Source: Schizochytrium sp. TIO01 (taxonomy: Eukaryota; Sar; Bigyra; Thraustochytrida; Thraustochytriidae). Taken from it: a stretch of 64,000 nucleotides of DNA. Shown here piece by piece: positions 53,860 to 62,639 of this stretch. The stretch lies in NCBI GenBank assembly GCA_004764695.1, contig SMSO01000032.1, forward strand, positions 84,501 through 148,500, given 5' to 3'. Below the pieces are notes generated by a model. It made no database searches, was not told where the DNA came from, and saw only the letters and a list, made by a program, of their open reading frames with translations. The position numbers were made by a program, and so were the translations under genes. Position 1 is the stretch's first letter, and each line of letters begins with the position of its first letter.

Positions 53860-54401
53860 TGATTATCACTTGTTAAGGTTTCTTCCAGTATATGTAACAT
53901 AATAAGTCTCTTTCAATACTTCAACTCGAGGCTTTGAGTTGTCCTTATCAATTAAGAAATCATTGTATCATTTGGAACAGCTTTCTGTCAAGTTACAATA
54001 CAGCACAAAGGCTTGCTTTATGCAAGGCTTGCGTGCGGTAAGGATTCACTGGCATCACCTCACATTCACATGAGTCTAAAAGATGTATGAGCTAGGTATA
54101 ATCGAGACTGACCAGTAGAAGCTTGATGAAGATCCACTACTGAGTTCTCCCCAGCTAGAGAATGTGATAGTTTTCTCGCTCTGTGAAGCTACAATGGTGG
54201 GCATTTCTCTTGTTCAAGCATAATCCTCGCACCATCTCTCCGTAGTAGTACCAGTTACCACTTACTACTTCTAGTGTAGTATAGCGGATGTTATAATGCT
54301 GGCTTCTCGAGAATCAAGAAGAAAGCAATCTCCAAACTAGAACACACTCCACGACCCCGCTTGTTCAACACCTTCGTGCAGTCTCTTCTCTGATATTTGC
54401 A
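53860..54401. other. Intergenic region, nothing seen
   Basis: 3' flank of the calpain-like gene and 5' flank of the SNARE gene. No open frame of note, no array. Confidence 0.6.
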
Positions 54402-55025
54402 ATGGAATTTACACAAGCGCAAGCGACTGGTGCTACTGCTGTTGCTGCGACTAACGGCCAAAGTTGCGATGCGGCATCCATGAAGCTCGGGCCGGAGTCT
54501 CGACGAGCGGAAACGACGCTTGTTGAGCTCGAAAAAGTACTTGCGGAGAACGCTTCGTCAACCCAAAGTCGAGAACTTCTCCGCGAGTGTGAGGCTGCAA
54601 TTAAGGGCGCTGAAATTGAGGTCAGAACCTCAGACATGGACCAAGATGCGAGGTCAAAGGCGCGAATTTGGCTCAGGGCACTCAAAACTAGGTTGCAAAG
54701 TGCGCAGAAACAAGCGCTTCTTGGAGGTGCTGGTGCAACTTCGGGCGCTGGGAATGCTGCAGGCGTCAAGGCTTTTAAGGACCGACAGGTCGGTGTCACT
54801 GAACGCATGGAAGGACAGGCCCAAACGCTGCAGGACTCCTTAAAAACTCTGCGCGAAACGGAAGATCAGGCCGCGGGCATCATGTTTTCGCTCGCTAAGC
54901 AGAAGGAAACCATTCAATCGGCTTCGAACAAGGTCCGGCAGGTTGATGATGACTTATCGTACTCCAACAAGCTCCTGAATAATATGAAGGCATGGTGGCG
55001 TATTGGATCTATTCAAGAAAAATGA
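54402..55025 (+). CDS. Qb-type SNARE protein without a transmembrane anchor
   Basis: The 207-residue protein has an N-terminal helical region (about 31-108) like the three-helix domain of Vti1-type Qb SNAREs, a Gly/Ala linker (109-121), and a SNARE motif (about 136-196). Heptad hydrophobics run TLQDSLKTLRETEDQAAGIMFSL, with a candidate zero-layer glutamine Gln167 in LAKQKETI, then VRQVDDDLSYSNKLLNNM. The segment ends KAWWRIGSIQEK and stop, with no hydrophobic anchor. The QxETI...VDxDL..S...+N pattern resembles the first (Qb) helix of SNAP-29/SNAP-25 more than Vti1, but no second Qc helix follows. SNAREs drive fusion of transport vesicles; without an anchor it would need lipidation or partner binding. 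The start has context gcaATGG. A downstream exon cannot be excluded. Confidence 0.8.
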   Translation: MEFTQAQATGATAVAATNGQSCDAASMKLGPESRRAETTLVELEKVLAENASSTQSRELLRECEAAIKGAEIEVRTSDMDQDARSKARIWLRALKTRLQSAQKQALLGGAGATSGAGNAAGVKAFKDRQVGVTERMEGQAQTLQDSLKTLRETEDQAAGIMFSLAKQKETIQSASNKVRQVDDDLSYSNKLLNNMKAWWRIGSIQEK

Positions 55026-55345
55026 TCTGACACGCTGCTCTCCATCAGAAAACCCTTCATACTGATCATCACTCTTCGGCCAGACAGCCTTTCCAAGGTC
55101 AGGTGGTAGGGAGAAAGAAGTGAGGCAAAGTGTATACAAAATATGTTTCATGGCATTTACAATGTTAAAGATCATGCCTGTACATTTACGTTATGACTAC
55201 CACTACTACGGAAGAGCGCTACGAGTTATTTTTTCGACCGCAAATTGATCGAGGCATCTCTGCCAACGTTCTCTTTTGCGTACGACAAGAATGCTCCACG
55301 GTAATTAAATTTATATTTTTTTTGTTTTTCGTGAAATATTCAATC
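55026..55345. other. Spacer between convergent genes
   Basis: 320 bases between the stop codons of the SNARE and macro-domain genes; T-rich around 55308-55330. Nothing else seen. Confidence 0.6.
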
Positions 55346-56083
55346 TTACATGACTTTGAAAAGCGCTTCATAAGTAGGATCGAGAACCACGATACGAACA
55401 ATGACGCTGTCACAAAGCTCAGTCTCCCTAAGTGCCGTAGAGACCGCTTCCACAGACTCTTGAATGGAAAAGCCTCGAGCGCCACTCCCTAGCAAAGGCA
55501 GGTCAATAGTCATTAGATTAGAGATGCTCGTTTTAGCCGATAATTCCAGGGCTGTGTTGATCCCGCTACAAAATGCAGACTTCAATAAGTCTTGAGCACC
55601 TTCTTCGTTCACAAAAGGCACAGCGACATGAACGATTGCGTCAAATCCCAAACCTCTCTTTCCAAGAGTGCCTGGTGCGCTTGTGTGTATAGCCGTCCCT
55701 AGTGGTATGAACTTCTCATCCTTCATTTTTGCTTGGAGGATGTTTTTCAGCTCCTGGCCACCCTCTTGATGGACGCGGCCGTCGATAACCTGCGTGGGAT
55801 ACAACATATTGGGCCCTGCTTCCATACCGCCCCATACAGAGGTCATCCCTTGCTCACCCACTGGCAGAGGTCCTCCACGTGGGAAATATGCGCATTTTGT
55901 ACCCTGAAGGAACTCATTTGCAGGGTTCACAAGCACTCGCAGATGCTCACAATAAGCGCTAGATTCTTGGTTCGTTCTAGCTGCTCCAGCACGAAGGAAG
56001 TTCCCCCTAGGTGCTTTGCTGACCACATCCTGTACGTGCCAAATTTCTACGTGTGGAGCAAGACTACGAAGGTATCTCCACAT
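55346..56083 (-). CDS. Divergent macro-domain protein
   Basis: The 245-residue protein runs from the first in-frame ATG (56081-56083); the frame is open further upstream but starts without ATG. Macro-domain motifs that bind ADP-ribose are visible: LRVLVNPANEFLQG (52-56 is VNPAN), GTAIHTSAPG, FDAIVHVAVP and the phosphate-binding loop LPLLGSGARGF (about 195-205), followed by the helix SIQESVEAVSTAL and the strand SVIVRIVVLD. Between the first and second motifs is an insert of about 60 residues containing VWGGMEAGPNMLYPTQVIDGR in which the usual GGGVDGAI form is absent. Macro domains remove or read ADP-ribose; which of these applies is not decidable. No signal peptide is obvious. Confidence 0.85.
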   Translation of the reverse strand: MWRYLRSLAPHVEIWHVQDVVSKAPRGNFLRAGAARTNQESSAYCEHLRVLVNPANEFLQGTKCAYFPRGGPLPVGEQGMTSVWGGMEAGPNMLYPTQVIDGRVHQEGGQELKNILQAKMKDEKFIPLGTAIHTSAPGTLGKRGLGFDAIVHVAVPFVNEEGAQDLLKSAFCSGINTALELSAKTSISNLMTIDLPLLGSGARGFSIQESVEAVSTALRETELCDSVIVRIVVLDPTYEALFKVM

Positions 56084-57420
56084 GATTCTGATGCTTATTC
56101 GCGGGTTGCTCAGATTCGCTTTCCAATGCACACCGACAGAGCCGTTCCCAGCGTAGTTGCTGTTCAACTTTAACAACAACGCAAACTTTACTTTCAAACC
56201 CTTGAGCCTTTGACTCTTGAGCTCTTCAAGCTGACCACTGTTTTCGTTTCTTGATTCCTGGCGCCTTTGCGCAAATTGTGCCACGCCGCAGATTGGATGA
56301 TAGTTTTCGTTTTACTAATGCTAGTTAGAAACAGCAGTAGAAGTACCTTCACTAAGGTTTTAACTGGGTGAACAGAACCCCAACACCTTTTGCTCTGTAA
56401 AACGCTGTCGTAAACCCCTGACAAGATGAGCTTAAGCGCCCGATGTGATATCCGAGCGACGCGATCCAAAGGATATGTAGCTGAGCTCGTCTCGCCTCCT
56501 TTCCCGAGAGCCTCTTAAACGAAAGTACCTTACCCTGCAGAGAAACTGTAGTAGTATGAGTAATATTGAAAGTTAAAAGTTGCTACTTTTGGGCAATTTG
56601 TGGCACGAGCCGACCTAGTAGCCCAGCCTACCGTTGCCCCCGGCACGAACGCTCTCGGCAAGAGACACCCGGATTCTCAAAACGGCGCCGGTCTTGACAC
56701 GACTGGTCGAGTGCCGCAGTTGCTGCTTCTTAAATCCTGAATATCCCCAAACCTAAATGTGCAAAATGAATGGCTATATCGTCTCAGAAACAAAAACCAC
56801 GAGAAGGCAACGATCTCTCGAAATCATATAAAGCCAAAGCTGCTGCTGAGGTTTAAAGCCAAGTAAACAAAGGACACCCTCCAATCTATGGAAGCAAAAT
56901 GCAAGCGCGAATGCACGCACAGAGGAACGTAGACCCTCTGAAGGAGGGAGAAATCAATCAAAGAAAAACAATGGAAAGAAATCAGCTCGATCGAATAAAC
57001 CAATCAAGAACAGAATAACCAACAAAATCGCACTTCGAAGAACTTGAGTTACCAAGTGCAAGCGGACTCACTTCTGTTATCGAGTGCCTAGAGTGCTCGC
57101 TACAGTCTTTTGTGGCGGCCCGGCCTTGGTCAGTGGCAGCCGCAGCGGTATCCGAGCCTTGCGTCCGCACAGGCTCGAGGTAGATGACCAGCTGGCGCGA
57201 AACTAGGTCTGCAAGAAAATATTTTGTTTTGCACAAGAAGCGAGAACTCATAAAAACAGTTCTTAGGGAGGTACCTGCTCAGTTAGAAGAGCTTCAGAGA
57301 AGAAGAAGAAGAGCTTCGAGACCTGAAGAACTTCACAGAGGTCGAGGAGGAAGGAACTTGAATTTACTACGTAGTAGAAAATAGAAGAAGAACAAGAAAA
57401 AGAAGCACAAGTAACCTGGG

Positions 57421-57435
57421 TACTACCTAGGTACC
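57421..57435. repeat. TACTACCTAGGTACC intergenic element
   Basis: Exact second copy of the 15-mer at 48745-48759. Confidence 0.55.
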
Positions 57436-58330
57436 GCGCATAGGTAATAGTGAGTTCGATTCTAACTGCAGTGACCAGAACCACCAAAAGCAAAACAACA
57501 ACTTCTAAAAGCAAAGTAAAGCAAAGCAAAATAAGCTGACCACGAACTTGAACTCCGAACCAGAGTCTCGGACAGCCCAGAACCAGTGGAACTAAACTCC
57601 CAAAACGAGGCAGACCAGGACATCAAACACGTCTGCCTCCAGTTGAGGAGGCCTCACTTCGACGAAAGCGTGCAAGCACAGGATCTTGGCTTCTCAGCGA
57701 GGATAGGCGAGGAATCTGCTCGAAACAAGCGGTCTTGGCTGCAAACTACAGATTATATAGTAGGTACATACTCCGTTCGCTCACTGACATTGGCTGGTGA
57801 GATTGAAAGACCGGTGGAGGCTATTATTCCAAGGGAGATTCGAGGTGCTACAGAAGTATAAAACATTCCAAAGACGCACTGGCTGTTGGGGAAAAGCTGC
57901 ACAGCCGTCGGGGCATTACCGTGTCGTAGAGACTTTCCACAAGAGCTTGCTTACATCCACTGCGCGTCATTCGCTTCCTTTAAGCCGGAGTCGCCGTCGT
58001 CCAACTGCCTTGAAAGCTCTATTTGGTTTGCAGACCACACAAAGCCCAACTTTGAACGCAGAGCCGCAGACTTTTGAGACGGCAATAACCGGTCAAGGAG
58101 GACTCGATCGAGGAGGACTCGAGAGCTCGCGGAGAGCAGAGGAGACTATAGGTGGGTGGTGAAGCGAGCTGCTTGCGGTTTGCGTCGCCGCCAGCGCAAT
58201 CGGTTCTTGGCACCCGGTCTCCGTATATTCCAATTCGCAAACCTCGTTTGGCGCAGGGTTCTCAATTCTCGATCGTGATCCAACTTCTCCTAATCGCGAA
58301 TTGGCAAAGAGCAAACTGCAAATAGATCTT

Positions 58331-58342
58331 CTTTGCAAGCGC
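58331..58342. promoter_or_regulatory. CTTTGCAAGCGC element at the transporter start
   Basis: Differs by one base from the element at 8034-8045 and ends directly before the ccATG of the transporter gene. Role inferred from recurrence. Confidence 0.3.
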
Positions 58343-58343
58343 C

Positions 58344-59762
58344 ATGGATTCTAACGAGCGCAGCAATCAAAATGGGATTGATCCGTGGGTCCAATCTCCA
58401 CGCAGCGAGCGCGATGCTCTGCAACTCATGTCACAAACACTGCACCAAGCATCACCTTCGCTCAATGTAGCTCGTAGACTCTCGCGCTCATGGACTGGTG
58501 ACTCCAGATCCGACCCAGGCGGACTTCGGGATAGTCTGCTTGAGCGAGGTGACACCGACATCGTGGAGGAGAATAAGTCAACCCTGGCGCAGGCTACATT
58601 TAACGGTGTCAATGTACTAGCGGGTGTTGGTGTTCTTTCGTTGCCTTTTGCATTTCGTCAGACTGGCTGGGCTCTTGGCCTTGGCTTTCTCATGTATCTC
58701 TGCGCAGTCACAAACTACACAGGCAAGCTGATTGGACGATGCATGAGCAAAAATGGGCAAATTCGTACATACGGAGATATTGGCTACGCTGCATTTGGGC
58801 GGGCAGGCCGCCGCTTTATCACCGTCATTTTCTGTCTCGAGCTGTTGGCCGCACTCTCAATGTTTGTAACACTCATGGGTGACAACCTGCACAAATTGAT
58901 TGGCACTGGTAACAAAGATCTTCTTTATACCATCTGCGCGGTCATTGTGCTGCCTACATGCTGGACGTCGCGTCTTGACTTGCTCTCGCATCTTAGCATT
59001 CTGGGTATCTTGAGTACATTGCTTCTTCTTGTGGCTGTAGTTGAGGTGGGCTTTTCAACGCCCAAGGGCCTTGAAGAAGGCGGTAGCTTTCGGGATGTAC
59101 ACTGGAGTGAGTTCAGGGCTGTTGAAGACCTTGCTCGCTTCCCGTATGCGATTGGCTTGCAAACAGTTGGCTTTGCTGGCCATGCTGTCTTTCCGTCTAT
59201 TTATGACTCGTTGCAGGACAAAAAGGTTTACCCGCGAGTCATTAATCAAACGTATGTGTGCGCTTCTCTGATCTACTGCACCATGGCCCTCTTAGGTTTC
59301 ATTCTTTTTACAACTCATACACAAGAAGAGTTGACCCTGAATCTCGTAGATGTTCGCGCAGGGGACCCGATGGTTATTCTTACAGTGGTGGGTGTCATTG
59401 TCAACCCTTTCACCAAATTCGCGTTGACACTCAACCCGCTTACTGCGATTGCTGAGCAAAAGGTTTTTGCAAACTCCACTAATGTTCCCCGCTGGAAGCA
59501 TTTGGTACTCCGTACATTCTTGGCGCTCTGCGCTTTGGGCCTTGCGGTAGGGCTGCCCTCGTTCGCCAGTATCTGCGCTTTTGTTGGTGCTTTCTGTTCG
59601 ATGGTAGTCTCCCTCATCTTCCCCGTTATGTGCTATCTGCGTCTTTTTGATCTTGGTCGTGCCAAGAAGGTATGGTTGTGGACTCTCATCATTATTAACA
59701 CTATCCTTTGCATCATCGGTACTGTGGCTGTGTTTTTCCCTCCCGCTCCGGACCCACAATAA
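58344..59762 (+). CDS. Amino-acid transporter of the AAAP family, AVT1 type
   Basis: The 472-residue protein has a hydrophilic N-terminus of about 80 residues and about eleven membrane segments (86-466). The first segment carries ATFNGVNVLAGVGVLSLPFAFRQTGW, the signature of vacuolar AVT1/SLC32-like carriers (N..N.L.G.G.L..P.A....GW). Later conserved pieces include NYTGKLIGRCM, GDIGYAAFGRAGR, the segment around FAGHAVFPSIYDSL (typical GHAVFP..Y..M) and VGVIVNPFTKFALTLNPL. Family members exchange neutral amino acids across vacuolar or vesicle membranes using a proton gradient; the substrate is not readable here. The start is an ideal gccATGG. The gene is intronless with C-ending codon preference. 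Confidence 0.94.
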   Translation: MDSNERSNQNGIDPWVQSPRSERDALQLMSQTLHQASPSLNVARRLSRSWTGDSRSDPGGLRDSLLERGDTDIVEENKSTLAQATFNGVNVLAGVGVLSLPFAFRQTGWALGLGFLMYLCAVTNYTGKLIGRCMSKNGQIRTYGDIGYAAFGRAGRRFITVIFCLELLAALSMFVTLMGDNLHKLIGTGNKDLLYTICAVIVLPTCWTSRLDLLSHLSILGILSTLLLLVAVVEVGFSTPKGLEEGGSFRDVHWSEFRAVEDLARFPYAIGLQTVGFAGHAVFPSIYDSLQDKKVYPRVINQTYVCASLIYCTMALLGFILFTTHTQEELTLNLVDVRAGDPMVILTVVGVIVNPFTKFALTLNPLTAIAEQKVFANSTNVPRWKHLVLRTFLALCALGLAVGLPSFASICAFVGAFCSMVVSLIFPVMCYLRLFDLGRAKKVWLWTLIIINTILCIIGTVAVFFPPAPDPQ

Positions 59763-60449
59763 TCATGAGCATTGGATATGTTATTCACAACACAGCGATG
59801 CTAAGCTACCCAACATTGGCAATGCTCAATCCTCTTTTGGAGTGAGGCATTTACCCTCCCTTTTGTAGAAGTAAATATGCAAACACTAAACCACATCTAT
59901 CAACTAATTGTTTAGACCCCTTTGAATGACTACGTAGCCAATGCATCTATGTTGAACTTTTCGTGCCTTGATGTTGCTTTCCATGCGATCATCGATAACC
60001 TATAAGCTTGCAACGGCAAAAATAGAATCAGATAAGCTACCTGTTAGCTGCATGCACATATGTGCACACGAAAGAAAACATTCCTATGGTTTGAGTCGGA
60101 TTTCATAGTTCAACTTTGTAGAATTTTGTTCGTCTCAGAGGTTTCGTCGATTCTGCTGCTCAAGATGCTATCGCCTTGATTTTCTGAACAACAATGAATT
60201 TACTTACTCATAGTATTTAGTTACCACTCCCTAGTCTTAACAATACTAGAACTCGCTAGCCGTATAGAATGATGAATGAAATAGCAAAACGCAAAGCAGA
60301 AAGACGAAGCACAAGCACGTTCTTGGCGCTTCCGAGCTTTCGTGCAAAGTTCTCTTCTCGCACGGCCTTGTGAGGTCATTGGTGTATCTCGACTGAGTAC
60401 TCAGCCAGTGAAGTGTGGAGAGTGGGTAGTTTACCGAGCCATTAGAAGC
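59763..60449. other. Intergenic region, nothing seen
   Basis: 3' flank of the transporter and 5' flank of SDHAF3. No open frame or array of note. Confidence 0.6.
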
Positions 60450-61153
60450 ATGTCCTCACCTGCGAATCCTGCTGCGCTGCAGCTGTACAGGACCATCCTC
60501 CGCCTCCACAGACAGAAACTGCCGCACAGACTCCGTGAGCTTGGTGATTCCTACGTCAAGTAAGTTTATGGCCTTAGGTCTTATCATTTTCAAATGAGAC
60601 ACTGGTAGCAGAGATCCGATGCAGAACTTTTATTGTGAAGATGGTCTTGAAAATCGCCAACAGGATATGCCGAAAATTAATGCATTGATGAATATAAAGA
60701 GTGCAGTTTTGACGATTGCTAACTATATACTTGATGGGAATGTTTCATTTTGATTCGTAGGAAAGAGTTCAAGGACCACAAGGTTGCAAAGCCAGAGTTT
60801 GTGCAGATGTTCATGACGGAGTGGCAAAAGTATGCTCAAAGCCTTGCTGCCCAGCGCAGTGATGGCGATACTCGGGTACGTTTAATATATTATATGTCAC
60901 AAATTCTCAAATCACCACGCAAATCGACATATCTACAATGAATTGGAGTAGTCTGAAATGTGATGCAGCAATGATCTCATTTTAATATCTATGGATGACT
61001 GACCTAATTGATCCCCGTACAAATTTGTAAAACCGCATCACCAACCTACAGTTCGGCTTAGATCTCGACGAGGAGACCATCGCCAACATGAACGCAGACC
61101 AGCGTGCCAGCCTCGAGCGCCTGCGCCAGGAGGCCACCAACTTCAAGCGGTGA
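60450..61153 (+). CDS. SDHAF3: Succinate dehydrogenase assembly factor 3 (ACN9), three exons
   Basis: Spliced as 60450-60559, 60761-60875 and 61052-61153, giving 108 residues. Donors are GTAAGT and GTACGT; acceptors are cgTAG and taCAG; the joins keep frame (the first splits a Lys codon after its second base). The product is a LYR-motif protein: LYRTILRLHRQKLP near the start, then RELGDSYVKKEFKDHK, FVQMFMTEWQKYAQSL and a C-terminal ETIANMNADQRASLERLRQEA. These match SDHAF3/ACN9, a mitochondrial matrix factor that protects the iron-sulphur subunit during complex II assembly. It is the clearest multi-intron gene in this intron-poor window. The start is the ATG in agcATGT; upstream sequence has no in-frame ATG that improves the model. 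Confidence 0.95.
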
Positions 61154-62639
61154 TTTACTTTCTTTTGGCTGTTCTTGCTGCGCTCGGGTCGCTTTTGGCC
61201 ATTCCACCTTATTATTAGTCCTCGTACAAATGTACTTAACCAAAAAGAATCAGCTGTCTGTCTCCTGCTTCCCTCTCTCTCCACTGGGCCAATTTTCCGA
61301 GCTCCCTCACAAGATTTCCTTTTACTGCTCCAGTGTATTAAATAGTAATGCATGGTCAATTTTTATCTCCTTTGTCAGAGGGACTTTGCGGATATGCCCT
61401 TTGAAGCCCCACTGGGCGCCACCTCCCTCCCAGCAAGAGGAAGCATGAAACCTTGGAGTAGTAGGTACCTAGTTGTCTCCCTGCGGGAACTTTGGTAGCT
61501 GTGCCCTGTAAACTATAATCGCTAGATGCTCTGAACACCCGAAAGACCGTCAAAGAGAGCAGAGTCTTCCCTGCCTTCATGCACGCAGGAATACTTCTCG
61601 CCTGCGACCGTCTTCTATTCTTGCTGCGTCTTGACCGTTTCCAGGATCCTCGATCTTCCGTAATTCTTGCACTCTTCAACCCTTTCGATACTCCTTCTCT
61701 GGTAGTGCTACCATTAAACATAACTGTGGTGCTAGTGCTACGTTGAGAAATATAAACGAAAGAAAGCTTCAGTTTTTATGCAGAGGGCTTTAAAGCTATC
61801 ATCATTGGAGATATATGGCTTCTTTTGCCCTCTTTATGGGTAAGAGAAAGTGACGACGATTGTTTACTGTTGTTTGGAGATTACGCTTTATACTATGGGA
61901 GAAGGTCGCCGCTTCAACAGATAGATATCTTGATAAAGTGAAAGTTTACTGGAATAACTCACTTGCGGGAGGGTATAGCTCACTTGCAGTGGAGGTTATA
62001 AGTGGCTTTTTAAATATATGTGCTGTTTGCTTCCTTTCCTTTCAATGAGGAAAAGAGTTTCGAAGAAAGAGACAAAAAGACGCTATAAAGATCGATCTCG
62101 ACGGTATCGCCTTCTAGGACGCGCACGTGGCGCCGGCGCGGCGTGAAGCGGAGATTGCTCGGCCAAGGGGATAGAGTTTAGCTCTCTGAGCTTGGGTTGG
62201 CAAAGAAAGGCTGTCTCTACTGTGCAGAAGCGTTGTTTGAGGCTTTGCAAGGCGGCCATTGTGACATTCTGCGACACCTTTTCACGCCGAGCACCCGCCA
62301 TTTAGACATCCAAAGCTTAGTGCGTAGGCCAAGCCGCGCTACGCGGCGGAAAAATCGCTTTGCTGCTAAGCTTTGCTTTTTGACATCAAGGAAACAAGTG
62401 TATTTGAATACACCAGCGTTGAGAAGGGTGCCAGAGTCGACTCAGGAGACAAGGAAAGGGCCGTAGTAGTGCCTGCCTAGTCGATACCCTAGCACACGGA
62501 GACAATCTCAACGTTGCAGACCACAACTTATTGGAGACGAATTTACAATACGTGCTGAAAATCTTCGTGATCTGCGAACGTTGAAAACACAAGGCGCAGG
62601 ATTTTGAAAGAAGCCGAGATTTATATTGGACTCAACAGA
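61154..62639. other. Intergenic region between SDHAF3 and PP2A scaffold gene
   Basis: No gene is supported. A TAGTAGGTACCTAG element lies at 61459-61472. Near the right gene are an inverted repeat GCCGCG-cta-CGCGGC (62333-62347) and two GCTTTGC words (about 62359 and 62370). The stretch 62197-62466 is an open frame without ATG and with no domain. Confidence 0.55.

Larger units (their letters stand above)
56084..58343. other. Intergenic region between divergent macro-domain and transporter genes
   Basis: 2.3 kb with no supported gene. It contains AT-moderate sequence, a purine-rich run at 57283-57400, the TACTACCTAGGTACC element at 57421-57435 and, just before the transporter ATG, a CTTTGCAAGCGC element. 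Confidence 0.55.

Noticed and set aside
57440-57470. GAGTTCGATTC resembling a tRNA B box
   Set aside because: The flanking bases do not form a T-stem and no A box lies at the right distance.
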